Source of the DNA: Micromonospora craniellae
GTDB taxonomy: Bacteria > Actinomycetota > Actinomycetes > Mycobacteriales > Micromonosporaceae
Assembly (NCBI RefSeq): GCF_014764405.1
Contig: NZ_CP061725.1
Span: 3,472,001 to 3,536,000 of the forward strand
Direction of reading: 5' to 3'
Length of the DNA stretch: 64,000 nucleotides
Positions 15,799-25,946 of the stretch are shown piece by piece. Within the stretch, counting starts at the first letter, position 1, and every line of letters starts with the position of its first letter. A program made the position numbers and the translations under genes. The notes beneath the pieces are model-generated. The model made no database searches. It saw only the letters and a list, made by a program, of their open reading frames with translations, and was not told the DNA's origin.

Positions 15799-18700
15799 CA
15801 CCACCAGCCGAAATTCTCCGAGCGGCTCTCGTTTCGCCGCCACCGGCGCCCAGCCCCACGTTCGGGCCGGGCGCCGATCTCGTTCCGCCAGCAGGACCCG
15901 GGGCCGCTGTGGTCGACGCCGCCGTGTGGGCCGCACATCGGCCGTGGCTGGCCGGTGTCGCCGCCGGCCTGCTCGCCGTCTGGGTGGCCGGCCGCAACAT
16001 GGTGGAGATCTGGCGGCACCGCCACCACGCCCACGGCGCACGGCTGGTGACGATCGCGCCGCCGCCCGAGGTCGACCCGCACAGCGCGGGCGCGTTGTGG
16101 GCGAACCTCGCCGGTGTGCTCACCCCGTCGCGGCGACGGCGCCTGCTCTACGGCGCCCCGCACGTCGTGTGGCAGTACACGTGGTCCGGCCGGCAGCTGC
16201 TCATCTCGATCTGGGTCCCCGGCACCGTTCCCCCGGGGGCGGTCGAGGCGGCGGTACGGGCGGCGTGGCCCAGCTCGGCCACCGCCACCGATGACAATCC
16301 GCCACCGCCGATCCCCCTGGAAGCGCATCCCGCCGCTGGTGGGCACCTGCTGCCGGTCTACGCGGAGTGGCTTCCCCTGGCCACCGACCACGACACCGAC
16401 CCGCTGCGCCCGCTGATGTCCGCCGGAGCGCAGCTCAAGCCCGGCGAGTACGCGTGCGTACAGATCCTCGCCCGCCCCGCCACCCCACGGAGGGCGGCAC
16501 GAGCCCGCCGGGCGGCCGGACGGCTGCGGGCCGGCAGGACCGCCTTTCCCGCGATCAACCCGGCCGCACCGGTGCTGTGGCTGCTCGACGCGTTCCTGCC
16601 CGGCAGCGGCGGCACCGGCCGCACCACGCCCCCGGCCAGGCGTGATCCCACCGTCGAGCGGGACGTGCGGGCGATCCTCGACAAGACGGCGCACCCGCTA
16701 TGGCAGACCGGCATCCGGTACGCGGTCGCCACCACCAACCGCCGGCACGGCGCCGACCCACTCGGTCGGCTGCGGGGCATCGCCGACACGCTCGCCTCGG
16801 CATTCGCCATCCACACCGGCCGCAACCGGCTGACCCACCGAGCACGGATGCCCGCGCCTGTGGCCGTCCTCGCCGCCCGCCGACTCGGTCCGGGATTCCT
16901 CACCTCAGCCCCAGAACTCGCCGCACTCGCCGCGCTGCCGCAGGACCTCACCGTTCCCGGCCTGGACCGGGCGCGGGCCGCCTCGATGCCGGCACCGGTC
17001 GCGGTTCCCGGCGGCGGACGCGGGGTGAAGATGCTGGGCGACGCCGAAATCGGTGGCCACGCTGTGGGGCTGTCGGTGCCCGATGCGAGGTATCACATGC
17101 ATGTGATCGGATCGACGGGCTCTGGCAAGACCACACTGCTGGTCAACATGGCCCTCGACGACATCAAAGCCGGCCGGGGCACCGTCGTCATCGACCCGCA
17201 CGGCGACCTCGCCCTGGACATCCTCGACCGGCTCCCCGCCGACGTCGGCGACCGCGTCGTGCTCTTCGACCCCGACCAGGACAACCCGCCCACGCTGAAT
17301 CCCCTTGAGGGCGAGGACCCCGACCTCGTGGTCGACAACCTGGTGTCGATCTTCGGGAACATTTTCGCCAAGGCGTGGGGGCCGCGAATGGACGACGTCA
17401 TGCGGGTCGCCTGCCTGACGCTGCTACGGCACAACAACGTGACCCTGCAGCACATCCCGCCGTTGCTGAACTCGCCGCAGTTCAGAAGCGCGATGACGGT
17501 GGACCTGGACGACCCGGCCGGGCTGAGCGGCTTCTGGCAGTGGTACGACAGCCTGAACGACTCGCTGCGGTCGCAGGTCATCGGGCCGGTCCTCGCCCGC
17601 CTGCGGTCCTTCCTGCTGCGCGACTTCGTGAAGCGGACGATGCGGTACCCGAAGTCGAGTTTCGACATGGGCAAGGTCCTCGACGGCGGAGTGCTGCTCG
17701 TCCGGATTCCCAAGGGTGTGCTCGGCGAGGACACCAGCCGGCTGCTCGGCTCCCTCGTCCTCGCGCAGGTGTGGCAGGCCGCCACCGCCCGCGCCGCCAC
17801 CGCACCCGAGCGGCGCCGCGACGCCAGCCTCATCATCGACGAGGCGCAGAACTTCCTCACCCGTGCGGCCTGAAAGTCGCTTGTAGCCAGTGAATTACCC
17901 GGGAGGTGACGGTAATTCCCCGCTCAGTGGTCGTAATGGGCGGGTCTCCTAGGGCGGGTGCGGGACTGGTAACGGATCCGTGCTAAGCCGCCTGACACGA
18001 AGCCCCAAGAGCAGGTGGGCCATCACCAGCCACAGGGCAAGGAGAAGACCTGAAGGACGAACGTAAGTGAACCCCCGATGAGGCCTCGTAAAAGTTGACC
18101 GCATCAATGGTTGGCAATCGGCGGAAAGGACCCGGAGTTGGAAGGCTCAAGGTGGCAGCGGGAGGCGGGTTTCTCCTGCTGCGTGACCACCACCGGTCCC
18201 GGGGTAAAGGGGGCGTCCTCCCAGGTCGCATCTGGCACAAGCGGAACAGGTAAACCCCGTAGCGGTCCAGAGCGGATGCGTTCTGGTAAGCCGACGGTAA
18301 CGGACGCTGAACTCCGCTGCGGGAGTAGGAAGACCCGAGAAGCGAATGCCGCTAGGACGAAAGTTCAGGGGAAACCGTGGAACCAGGCGCCTCAGCCTCC
18401 ACGGATAACCCGGCGGATACCGGGACCTGTTCCCGGGCCCGAAAGGGAGCCCACGCGGGTCTGGTAGGCCTTTGACGATTCGAACCACAAAGCCTTAACC
18501 AACGCCGGAGTTAGATACCGAAGGAGAAGAAGTGACCGACACGACCGCAAGCAGTCCAAACGCGGCGGCGGACGTCCTGTCTTCGCCTGCGGGGAACCAA
18601 GCGTTGGACGACGCCCGGTACTGGCACAGCATCGACTGGGTCGACGCCGAGCGCACCGTACGGCGACTGCGGCAGAGAATCTTCAAAGCGACGCAGGACG

Positions 18701-20860
18701 GGGACCTGAAGAAGGTCCGCAATCTCCAAAAGCTCATGCTGCGTTCACGCTCCAACACGCTGGTCAGCGTGCGGCGGGTGACGCAGCGGAGCCTGGGACG
18801 GCGCACCCCCGGGGTAGACGGGGAACTGGCGCTTGACCCGACGGCCCGGGGGCGGCTGGCAAGGACACTTGCCGAGCAGCCCCGGCCTACGGCCAAGCCT
18901 GTGCGCCGTGTGCACATCCCGAAAGCGAACGGGAAGATGCGTCCGCTCGGTATCCCGGTGATCCGGGACCGGGTGCAGCAGGCCAGGGTGAAAAACGCCC
19001 TGGAGCCTGAGTGGGAGGCGCGGTTCGAGGGCCGAAGCTACGGCTTCCGTCCCGGACGCAGTTGTCACGACGCGATCGCCGCGGTTTTCAACTTCGCGGC
19101 GGGTAAGAAGGCCCGGCGACGCTGGGCTCTGGACGCGGACCTGACCAGCGCCTTCGACAAGATCAACCACGATCGCTTGATGGAGGCCATCGGCGCGTTC
19201 CCGGCTGCTCGGGAGATCCGCCGCTGGCTCAAGGCCGGTGTGATGGAGGGCGGGCGGTTCGCCCCGACCGACGAGGGTGCACCTCAAGGCGGAGTGATAA
19301 GCCCCCTGCTGCTGAACATCGTCCTACACGGCATGGGGACCGCCGCAGGTGACCGGGAGGACGGCACGGTACGGCAACGATGGTTGCAGTGCCCGCCAGC
19401 GTTCGTCCGGTACGCCGACGACTTCGTGGTGCTGTGCACCACGAAGGAACAAGCGGAGCAGGTGAAGCAGCGGCTCGCCGACTGGCTGGCGCCGAGAGGA
19501 CTGGCCTTCAACGAGGACAAGACACGGATCGTCCACCTTGATGAAGGCTTCGACTTCCTCGGCTTCAACGTCCGGCGATACGACGACAAACTGCTGATCA
19601 AGCCGAGCGACGCGGCGGTAAGACAGGTCAAGGGGAAAATTAGGGAACTGGTGAGCGTCATGCGCTCCGCCCCAACCGAGGACGTCATCAGGCGACTCAA
19701 CCCCTTGATCAAGGGATGGTCCACCTACTACAGGGGCGTAGCCTCCACGGAAACGTTTACGTCCCTGGACCACTACGTGCACTACCGCATGTACCGGTGG
19801 GCCAAGCGCCGCCACAACATGAAGTCGGTCGCGTGGATACGCGACCAGTACTTCGGGCGCTACAACCCCGAACGGGAAGACCGCTGGGTCTTCGCCGACC
19901 GCACCACTGGACGGTACCTGTACCGGTTCGCATGGACCCATATCCAACGGCATGCCCTCGTGAAGGGCCGGGCGTCCAAAGACGACCCGCAGCTGGAGGA
20001 CTACTGGGCGGCACGCACCCGAAAGCGAAAGCATCCAGAAGCCGACAAGCGCAACTTGTGGCTGGCTGCCAAGCAGAAGGGACTGTGCCCGCTATGCGGA
20101 TTGGACCTGATCGCCGGTGCGGGCTACGAACCTGAGTCCGTCTACGAATGGGCGTCCTGGTTCTGGGCCAACTCCCGAACGATCAACAGGCACCACGTGG
20201 TCTACCGGTCGCACGGCGGCCCGGACGTCAAATCCAACCTCATGCTCATCCACTGGGAATGCCACCGGCAACACCACGCCAAGGCAACTTCCGATGGACC
20301 CAAGGAGATCCAGAATGCGCGCTCATAGTGGCCTGCTTGAGCCGGATGCGGGGAGACCCGCACGTCCGGTTCTGAGGGGGCCCTCGACCCGAGAGGGTCG
20401 GTGGGCTACCCGACTCGCCAACAGCCTGGACACGATGCTCGCCGAGGCACGCAAGTACCGGCTCTCGCTGGTGCTCGCCCACCAGGACCTGGCGCAGTTT
20501 CCACGCGACCTGCTCGCCGCCGCGTCGGCTAACGCCCGCAACAAGATCTACTTCACCGTGGCGCCGGAGGACGCGAAGGTGCTGTCCCGGCACACCGGGC
20601 CCGAGCTGGGTGAGCACGACCTCGCCCACCTGGACGCGTACACCGCCGCCGCGCGTCTGGTCGTCGATGGCCGGCAGACGCCGGCGTTCACGATGCGGAC
20701 CCGGCCGCCGAGGCCGGTCGTCGGTGAGTCGACCGCCATCCGGCAGGCAGCCGCGGCGGCGGTACCGGTTCAGGACACCAGCGCCGTCGACGAACTCGTC
20801 GAGCGGCTCAGCCGCAAGCCCGACGATCGGCGGTCCCGGCGGAAGGGTGACCGCGCCTGA
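15795..20860 (+). CDS. VirD4/TraG-like coupling ATPase, split by a group II intron
   Basis: Exon 1 is 15795-17862 and exon 2 is 20415-20860; joined they give 2514 nt, exactly 838 codons (837 residues). The start GTG overlaps the VirB4 stop. An N-terminal helix (WLAGVAAGLLAVWVAGR) anchors it in the membrane. Walker A is GSTGSGKTTL (residues 439-446), VVIDPHGDLA follows, and Walker B is LIIDEAQNF (Asp682). After the intron, TLANSLDTMLAEARKYRLSLVLAHQDLAQF continues the motif without a break. This HerA/VirD4-type pump brings DNA to the channel. Without splicing, translation would stop at a TGA 11 bases into the intron and lose the last part of the ATPase. Confidence 0.92.
17863..20414 (+). mobile_element. 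Group II intron, complete (2552 nt), within the coupling-protein gene
   Basis: The 5' end is GTGCGGCCTGAAAG (consensus GTGYG). Domain V lies at 20339-20372, beginning GAGCCGGATGCGGG and ending ACGTCCGGTTC. A domain VI hairpin follows, with a bulged branch-point A at 20408 and the 3' end GAC at 20414. The branch A is 7 nt from the end, as expected. Removing these bases restores the coupling-protein frame. Domains I-IV with the open reading frame fill 17863-20338. It interrupts a conserved Walker B region, not a terminator, so it probably arrived by retrohoming. Confidence 0.93.
18532..20328 (+). CDS. ltrA: Group II intron reverse transcriptase/maturase with HNH endonuclease
   Basis: 598 residues, GTG with AAGGAG upstream. 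The reverse transcriptase domain carries RPLGIPVIRDR, SYGFRPGRSCHDA, GAPQGGVISPLLLNI and the catalytic FVRYADDFV. The maturase X domain follows (NPLIKGWSTYYRG). The C-terminal endonuclease has the HNH pattern CPLCG, NRHHVVYRSHGG and LIHWECHRQHH. All domains are intact, so the intron could be mobile. The protein helps the intron splice, cuts the target and copies the RNA into DNA. Confidence 0.95.
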   Translation: MTDTTASSPNAAADVLSSPAGNQALDDARYWHSIDWVDAERTVRRLRQRIFKATQDGDLKKVRNLQKLMLRSRSNTLVSVRRVTQRSLGRRTPGVDGELALDPTARGRLARTLAEQPRPTAKPVRRVHIPKANGKMRPLGIPVIRDRVQQARVKNALEPEWEARFEGRSYGFRPGRSCHDAIAAVFNFAAGKKARRRWALDADLTSAFDKINHDRLMEAIGAFPAAREIRRWLKAGVMEGGRFAPTDEGAPQGGVISPLLLNIVLHGMGTAAGDREDGTVRQRWLQCPPAFVRYADDFVVLCTTKEQAEQVKQRLADWLAPRGLAFNEDKTRIVHLDEGFDFLGFNVRRYDDKLLIKPSDAAVRQVKGKIRELVSVMRSAPTEDVIRRLNPLIKGWSTYYRGVASTETFTSLDHYVHYRMYRWAKRRHNMKSVAWIRDQYFGRYNPEREDRWVFADRTTGRYLYRFAWTHIQRHALVKGRASKDDPQLEDYWAARTRKRKHPEADKRNLWLAAKQKGLCPLCGLDLIAGAGYEPESVYEWASWFWANSRTINRHHVVYRSHGGPDVKSNLMLIHWECHRQHHAKATSDGPKEIQNARS

Positions 20861-20948
20861 CTCACCGGTCAACCGGTGGCGCCGCCCGGGTCGCGCATCG
20901 GCTCGTCACGGGGATCGTCACCGGTGACCGCCGGATGCCAGCCGAACA

Positions 20949-20968
20949 GTGCTGACCTGGGCTGTCAG
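20949..20968 (-). promoter_or_regulatory. Weak copy of the shared motif
   Basis: On the minus strand CTGACAGCCCAGGTCAGCAC. CAGGTCA matches, but the first half is GACAG rather than TCACA. It is 100 bp before the replication-relaxation gene. Confidence 0.35.
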
Positions 20969-21068
20969 TGCCGCACACGGCCCCTGACAGACCATCCGCA
21001 CTGCCCTCCTCTGTGCCAGACACCCCTCCCGATCGGGAGGGGACCTCATTCTGCCCAAGGAGCAAACC

Positions 21069-21944
21069 GTGTACTCCCGTGTTCCGTCCGCCTCCAGCAA
21101 ACCGGATCCCCTCGCCGTCTTCGGTCGTATCGTCCCCCGTGACCATGCCCTGCTCGCCCTGCTGGCCGAGCACTACCTGCTGTCCACCGACCAGATCACC
21201 CACACCTTCTTCGACGGCCGTCGCACCGCGCAGCGGCGGCTCACGATCCTGCACCGCCTCGACGTGCTGCACCGCTTCGGCCGCAGCGGCGCCCACGGCC
21301 GGTACGGGTCGCTGCTCTACACCCTCGGCCCCGTCGGGCTGCAACTGCACCCGAGCGTCTACCACGACCCGGCCGGCACCGGCGGCAAGCCGCCGCGCAG
21401 CTCCCTGGAGCGGGCCAAGCGGATCGCCGCCAGCGGCCAGGTCAATCACCTGCTCGGCGTGAACCAGTTCTTCACCGACCTGATCGCCACCGCCCGCCGC
21501 ACCGACGGCGCCCGCCTGTCGCGGTGGTGGTCCGAGCAGCACGCGACCACCGTCTACGCCCAGGCCGGCATCCGGCCCGACGGACACGGCATCTGGACGA
21601 CTTCGGACACTTCGACCGGTTTCTGGCTGGAGCACGACAACGACACCGAGAACTTGGCACGGGTCGTGGCCAAGCTCCGCGGCTACGAGCGCCTCACCGC
21701 CTTCGGTCCCCGCTACCCCGTGCTGTTCTGGGTGCCCAGCCGGCGCCGCGAGGCCAGCCTGCTCGGCGTCCTCGCCGGACTGCGCAGCGCCAGCCCGATC
21801 GCCACCGCCGTGCACAGCCCCGACCCCGCCGGCAGGGTGTGGACCCTCGTCTCGGACCCCACCCACCGGCGGCACCTGCACGAACTGCCGTCGGACCACG
21901 GACCCGACGCGGTCACGAACCCGCAGCGCTTCGACGACCTGTAG
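21069..21944 (+). CDS. Replication-relaxation family protein
   Basis: 291 residues, GTG start after CAAGGAG. It opens with a winged helix (ALLALLAEHYLLSTDQITHTFFDGRRTAQRRLTILHRLDVLHRF), then the family's PRSSLERAKRIAASGQVNHLLGVNQFFTDL segment and WWSEQHATTV. A nuclease-like second half includes GIRPDGHGIW, FWLEHDNDTENLARVVAKLRGYERL and PVLFWVPSRRREASLL. Members occur on actinobacterial plasmids and conjugative elements. A role in replication or relaxase-like processing has been proposed but is not well established. It is the only relaxase candidate recognised here. Confidence 0.75.
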   Translation: MYSRVPSASSKPDPLAVFGRIVPRDHALLALLAEHYLLSTDQITHTFFDGRRTAQRRLTILHRLDVLHRFGRSGAHGRYGSLLYTLGPVGLQLHPSVYHDPAGTGGKPPRSSLERAKRIAASGQVNHLLGVNQFFTDLIATARRTDGARLSRWWSEQHATTVYAQAGIRPDGHGIWTTSDTSTGFWLEHDNDTENLARVVAKLRGYERLTAFGPRYPVLFWVPSRRREASLLGVLAGLRSASPIATAVHSPDPAGRVWTLVSDPTHRRHLHELPSDHGPDAVTNPQRFDDL

Positions 21945-22372
21945 ACACCGGCACGCCGGCTACCGTCCGCGTCTGTCAGACAACAAGATCATTTGTGAGA
22001 GTCGCGGAGTCTCACAGCGACGGCGCCGACATCGGCAAAGTACCCGCCTGAACGTCTCACACCGCAGGTCAAGCCCACTCTTCGGCGAGCAACTCGCCGG
22101 ACCGGCCTGACAGAACAGGCCGCTACCGTTCACGGCACTAACAACACCTCAATATATCTCCACCCCGGTTCGGTCCCACCTCGGAACCACCGCCGCACCC
22201 ACCGGTGCGCCACGCCCACCCGCCCCCAAGGCCGGTCGGCACCGCGCCGCGCGGCGACCCAGGTCGCACCCAACCAACCCGCACCACACCTTCCCCTTCA
22301 ACCGACCCACGCACCCAGTGGGCCGGTTATCTCCGCGCGCCCTGACGCGCCCACCCGTAGGAGGACCGCCTT
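21945..22372. promoter_or_regulatory. Control region upstream of the cargo array
   Basis: No gene. It contains TGTGAGA and TCTCACA half-sites forming a 7-bp inverted repeat around 22000, one copy of the shared motif at 22056-22076 and a short AT-rich stretch near 22150 that could be a promoter. It ends in AGGAGG before the first cargo gene. Confidence 0.5.
22056..22076 (+). promoter_or_regulatory. Candidate shared operator, copy 3
   Basis: CTCACACCGCAGGTCAAGCC plus one further C. Very close to the copy at 53082, although the two sites are 31 kb apart and precede unrelated genes. Confidence 0.55.
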
Positions 22373-23089
22373 ATGTCCAAGACCCCCCGCCCGCTCGCCC
22401 ACACCCCGGCCGTCAAGCCGAAGGCCACGATCCGCACCATGATCCTCTGCATCCCGCAGGAGCTGCCCCGCGAGGCATTGACCTCGCACCAGCTCGACCG
22501 CAACTTCGGCGTCCAGGGCACCCTGTCGGCCCGGTTCTGGGCCAGCGGTGCTCTGCATCTCTGGCAGCGCCGGCAGATGATCAGCATGCGTAAGGGCCGC
22601 CCGGCCTACTGCGCCGGCGGACCGGCGAAACTGCTCGACCTGGACGGCATGCTCCAAGCCGCCGCCATGGGGGCGGGCATCCGCCACCAACTGTTCAGCA
22701 GGGTCGTGCACGGCACCCGCAACGCCACCCCGTGGCACGTCTACGAGTCCCGCCACCTGGCGGACCCGGACAAGTACCTGTGGGACAAGGCCGCAGCGGA
22801 CTTCAACAACCAACCCCGCGTAAACGCGATCCGGATGCACAACGCCGCCACGTACGGCGCCGGGCAGATCGCCCTCAACGAGCTGGAGATGTACCAGGCC
22901 GGATACATGGCCTACCAGCACCACAGCGCGCTGACCGCGATCGCGGGCGATGTGCTCATCACCGCCGAGGGCGCCAAGCTGGCCCCGGCCAGCGACGCCA
23001 TGGCCGACCGGGTCACCTACCTCGAACAGGCCAACCGCCTGTTCGCCGCCATCGACCCCGACCAGCGCCTGCTCGCGGTCGCGCTCTGA
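22373..23089 (+). CDS. Hypothetical protein, first cargo gene
   Basis: 238 residues, ATG with TAGGAGG upstream. No domain recognised. The middle contains QLDRNFGVQGTLSARFWASGALHLWQRRQ. The C-terminal third is helical (NELEMYQAGYMAYQHHSALTAIAGDVLI), with a closing YLEQANRLFAAIDPD. No signal peptide or membrane helix. Codon usage matches its neighbours. It begins a 17-kb run of plus-strand genes that follows the candidate operator. Confidence 0.75.
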   Translation: MSKTPRPLAHTPAVKPKATIRTMILCIPQELPREALTSHQLDRNFGVQGTLSARFWASGALHLWQRRQMISMRKGRPAYCAGGPAKLLDLDGMLQAAAMGAGIRHQLFSRVVHGTRNATPWHVYESRHLADPDKYLWDKAAADFNNQPRVNAIRMHNAATYGAGQIALNELEMYQAGYMAYQHHSALTAIAGDVLITAEGAKLAPASDAMADRVTYLEQANRLFAAIDPDQRLLAVAL

Positions 23090-23118
23090 CCACGCCGAAA
23101 CAGGAGGAGGACAGCCCC

Positions 23119-23559
23119 ATGGGCCGCGCCATGTTCCTGCTCGACGAGGTCGAGCAACTCGCCGACGCCTGCGTCCGCGCCCAGCGCCGCGACGCCGGCA
23201 ACCGCGAGGCACCCCAGCCGGCACCACCGGCACTGCGGGTGATGCACGACGAGTTCCACCAGATCTATCTCACCGGCGACAGCACCTACGCGGGCGAGAA
23301 CCACCGCCTGCGACCCGTCACCTCCAGCCTTCTCGGCTGGCAGGAGACACCGGTGCTCGCCGGAGAGCTCACCGGCAAGCGATACCGACGGCTGTACCCG
23401 GGCCGTCTCGGCGACATCCCGCTTGCCGGACCAGCGCACAACCTGCTCCACCTCATCCAGTCCGGCGTCGACGCCGGCTGGAGCACCTTCGTCATCGACT
23501 ACATCGACGACACCGTCATCCCCGGTGTCGGCCGCGGACGCTTCCACGCCCCGCACTGA
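23119..23559 (+). CDS. Hypothetical protein
   Basis: 146 residues, ATG with CAGGAGGAGG 9 nt upstream and 29 bp after the previous gene, so probably co-transcribed. It starts MGRAMFLLDEVEQLADACVRAQRRDAG (helical), with a later YRRLYPGRLGDIPLAGPAHN stretch and an acidic FVIDYIDDTVIPG. No family recognised. Likely soluble. Confidence 0.72.
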   Translation: MGRAMFLLDEVEQLADACVRAQRRDAGNREAPQPAPPALRVMHDEFHQIYLTGDSTYAGENHRLRPVTSSLLGWQETPVLAGELTGKRYRRLYPGRLGDIPLAGPAHNLLHLIQSGVDAGWSTFVIDYIDDTVIPGVGRGRFHAPH

Positions 23560-23680
23560 CACCTGCAGGAATCGATCGGTCCAGCAGCCGCCATCCCTGT
23601 ACCCGAGGGACACGCGCTGCTGCCCGGTCGGCTCCACCCACCACCCCAACGCATCCCTCAGCTTGAAGGGACACCCCAGC

Positions 23681-24100
23681 ATGAACTCGGTCTTCCGGTT
23701 CAACCTCGCCGCCGCGATGGAACTCGCCGAACACGCCGTGTCCGCCGCCGAACACGGCGACCCCATCGACGACGAACCCGCCGGACCCGCGCTGCTCCTC
23801 GTCGCCGACGACGGCGTGTACCTCATGTCCAACGGCCTGCCGCAGCCACCGCCGGGCCCGGACCAGCCGGCGACCTCGACCGTACGGGCGGTCTTCGCCG
23901 AGCACCGCAGCCCAGGGCAGCCGACTCACGACGGCGACGACCTGCTCATCGCCCTGCCGCTATCCCAGCCCGGCGACCCGCTCATCGAGAAGCTCCGCGC
24001 CGCCTCCCGCACCGGTCACGACGCCCTGGTCATCACCCTCCTCGACGACCAGCTCACCGTCGCTGCCACCCGAACGCCGCACGCCCCGCGCCTCGGCTGA
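23681..24100 (+). CDS. Hypothetical protein
   Basis: 139 residues, start ATG 23681 after GAAGGGACACC. A helical N-terminus (LAAAMELAEHAVSAAEHGDP) is followed by ALLLVADDGVYLMSNGLP and a C-terminal ALVITLLDDQLTVAATR strand pattern. Soluble alpha/beta protein, no recognisable domain. A 121-bp leader separates it from the previous gene. Confidence 0.7.
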   Translation: MNSVFRFNLAAAMELAEHAVSAAEHGDPIDDEPAGPALLLVADDGVYLMSNGLPQPPPGPDQPATSTVRAVFAEHRSPGQPTHDGDDLLIALPLSQPGDPLIEKLRAASRTGHDALVITLLDDQLTVAATRTPHAPRLG

Positions 24101-24281
24101 ACCTGCCGGCCGCCCCAGGGGCGCCCAGCCGACGCCGCGGCCGGCGAGACGGCCGCCCTTTCCCTCTTCCACCAGTAAACGGCACCAGCCCGGCAAGTCG
24201 CCGGATCCCGTCGTGCCCGCAGAAGCCAACGGCGGCCAATCCCGGTCGTCGTCATCACCCTGTCTGAAAGGACACGTCAGC

Positions 24282-25418
24282 ATGCCGCAACTTCCGATCT
24301 GCCCCGTCTGCGCCGAGCCGGTCGCAGACCAGCCCGTGCAGGGCTGGACCAGCGCCTACCGCGGTGGCGAAGCCCCGTGGTGGCACCTGATCGACAACAC
24401 ACCCATCTGCCCCGCCGGGGGCGGAACCTACTCCCAGGCGGTGTTCGTCGAGGACGGGCTCCCCGCCGACACCCAGTCCCACACCTGGCTCTTCGCGATG
24501 AGCGAGCTGTTCACGATCGTCGGCCCCTACGACCCCGCCCGACTGGGCAGCGCCCTCACCGCCGCCGAGCACCTCACCCGCTGGCTGTTCACGGCCACCG
24601 GACCGTTCAGCGCGTTTCTGGCCATGCCCACACCAACCGACGTCGCGGCCCTGATCGGGCACCTGCACCGCACCATGCGGCTACTGGCCCGCGTGCACGT
24701 ACAGACCGATTCCTACATCGTCGAGCAGGTCCGCCAGCCGCACTTCACCGGCCTCGACCCCGCCAGCAGGGCCGGGGGAGAGGTCATCGACGCGGCCGAC
24801 GACGCTCACGTATTCCTGAAGTACGCGGCGGACGGGACCGCCCAGTCCGCGCAGGTGGCCGGGATCGCCTTGTCCCATGCCCGCAAGGTCGCCGCCCTGA
24901 CCGCGGCCACCTCCGCCGGACGCACCGACGAGCGCGAATCCGCCCGGGACATCGCCTCCGGCGCGACCGAGCCGACGGGTCAGGATCTCCCACAGCAGAC
25001 AAGTGACACCGTCGAGCTCTCCGATGCCCATGTGGACGAGCTGATCGCATCGGCCTTCGGTGACGAGGCGGGCTTCGGCTCGGAAATGACCGAACGCGCC
25101 ACCCGGATGCTCGCGACCCTCATCACCTACCTGTCGAACTGCCTCGGCCCGGCCCGGGCCGCCGCCATCCCCACCTCGCAGGAACTCGCAGATCTCGCCA
25201 CCTCACTCACGTACGTCACGCACACCCTGGTCAGCGGGCTGCGACACCTCACCGAAAGCCCACGCGGCAGCGAAACCGACGGTCTAGACAAGACCGACGC
25301 CGCTGCAACGCGGGCGTCGCTCAAGGATGCCGTCGAAGGTCTGCGCTTCGCCGCGAACCACTTCGCCGCCGCCTCCTACACCGCCGCCGGCCTCGACCCC
25401 GAAGGAAATCAGCGGTGA
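24282..25418 (+). CDS. Hypothetical protein with N-terminal zinc-ribbon-like start
   Basis: 378 residues, ATG 24282 behind GAAAGGACACG. The N-terminus PICPVCAEPVADQPVQGW has a CxxC pair, with another Cys in TPICPAGGG, compatible with a metal-binding ribbon. The C-terminal half is helical and acidic (LSDAHVDELIASAFGDEAGF and similar). Its stop overlaps the next GTG. No function assigned. Confidence 0.72.
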   Translation: MPQLPICPVCAEPVADQPVQGWTSAYRGGEAPWWHLIDNTPICPAGGGTYSQAVFVEDGLPADTQSHTWLFAMSELFTIVGPYDPARLGSALTAAEHLTRWLFTATGPFSAFLAMPTPTDVAALIGHLHRTMRLLARVHVQTDSYIVEQVRQPHFTGLDPASRAGGEVIDAADDAHVFLKYAADGTAQSAQVAGIALSHARKVAALTAATSAGRTDERESARDIASGATEPTGQDLPQQTSDTVELSDAHVDELIASAFGDEAGFGSEMTERATRMLATLITYLSNCLGPARAAAIPTSQELADLATSLTYVTHTLVSGLRHLTESPRGSETDGLDKTDAAATRASLKDAVEGLRFAANHFAAASYTAAGLDPEGNQR

Positions 25419-25759
25419 CCAGCGGCGGCGAGGAGGAGGGCAACGCGGACACGACCGCACCCCGCACAGCGCCGGTCGACCGTGTCTTCGGCGAGCGCCG
25501 GCAGGGCTACGACCTCACCGAGATACGGCGCGTCGACGGCAAGCTCCTCCGAGTCCGGATCCACCGCGACTTCTACCCACACCAGAGCCACGCGCTCGTC
25601 CAGGTCCTCACCCCGGCGATGACCTGGACCGAGCTGACGACCGAGCCGGCGTCGGCATGGCACGCCGCCACTCCGTCCAGCAGCACCAGCCCCGCACCGC
25701 TCGACCACCTCGCCGAGCGGCTCTTTCAACGAGCTGAGGCGATCCTGCGCACGGAGTAG
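25415..25759 (+). CDS. Hypothetical protein, coupled to upstream gene
   Basis: 114 residues, GTG in a GTGA overlap with the previous gene. The core reads DLTEIRRVDGKLLRVRIHRDFYPHQSHALVQVL, a beta-rich pattern, followed by a short helix (LDHLAERLFQRAEAIL). No family recognised. Translational coupling suggests it acts with the upstream Cys-containing protein. Confidence 0.7.
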   Translation: MTSGGEEEGNADTTAPRTAPVDRVFGERRQGYDLTEIRRVDGKLLRVRIHRDFYPHQSHALVQVLTPAMTWTELTTEPASAWHAATPSSSTSPAPLDHLAERLFQRAEAILRTE

Positions 25760-25890
25760 GGCCGCACCGACCAAGGTCTTGCGCCTGCACGTCACCGATG
25801 ACGCGCGCAGTGCCTTCGTTCCGCTCGTGGCATCCCGCACCACGTCAACTCCGGCCGTCGCCCGACCGAACACGCGCGATCACCCGCGCA

Positions 25891-25920
25891 CCCGGGCACG
25901 GCCGCACGGCCGTGCCCGGG
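25891..25920. terminator. 14-bp perfect hairpin before the next cargo gene
   Basis: CCCGGGCACGGCCG (25891-25904), two bases, then its exact complement (25907-25920). It is 10 nt before the GAGAGGAG ribosome-binding site of the gene at 25947. A related imperfect hairpin precedes the gene at 26582. Confidence 0.7.
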
Positions 25921-25946
25921 ACATCCCAGAGAGGAGCGATACCGAT

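Noticed and set aside
17863..17873. Treating the TGA at 17871-17873 as the real end of the coupling protein
   Set aside because: The stop lies inside the intron; joining the exons continues a conserved ATPase motif in frame.
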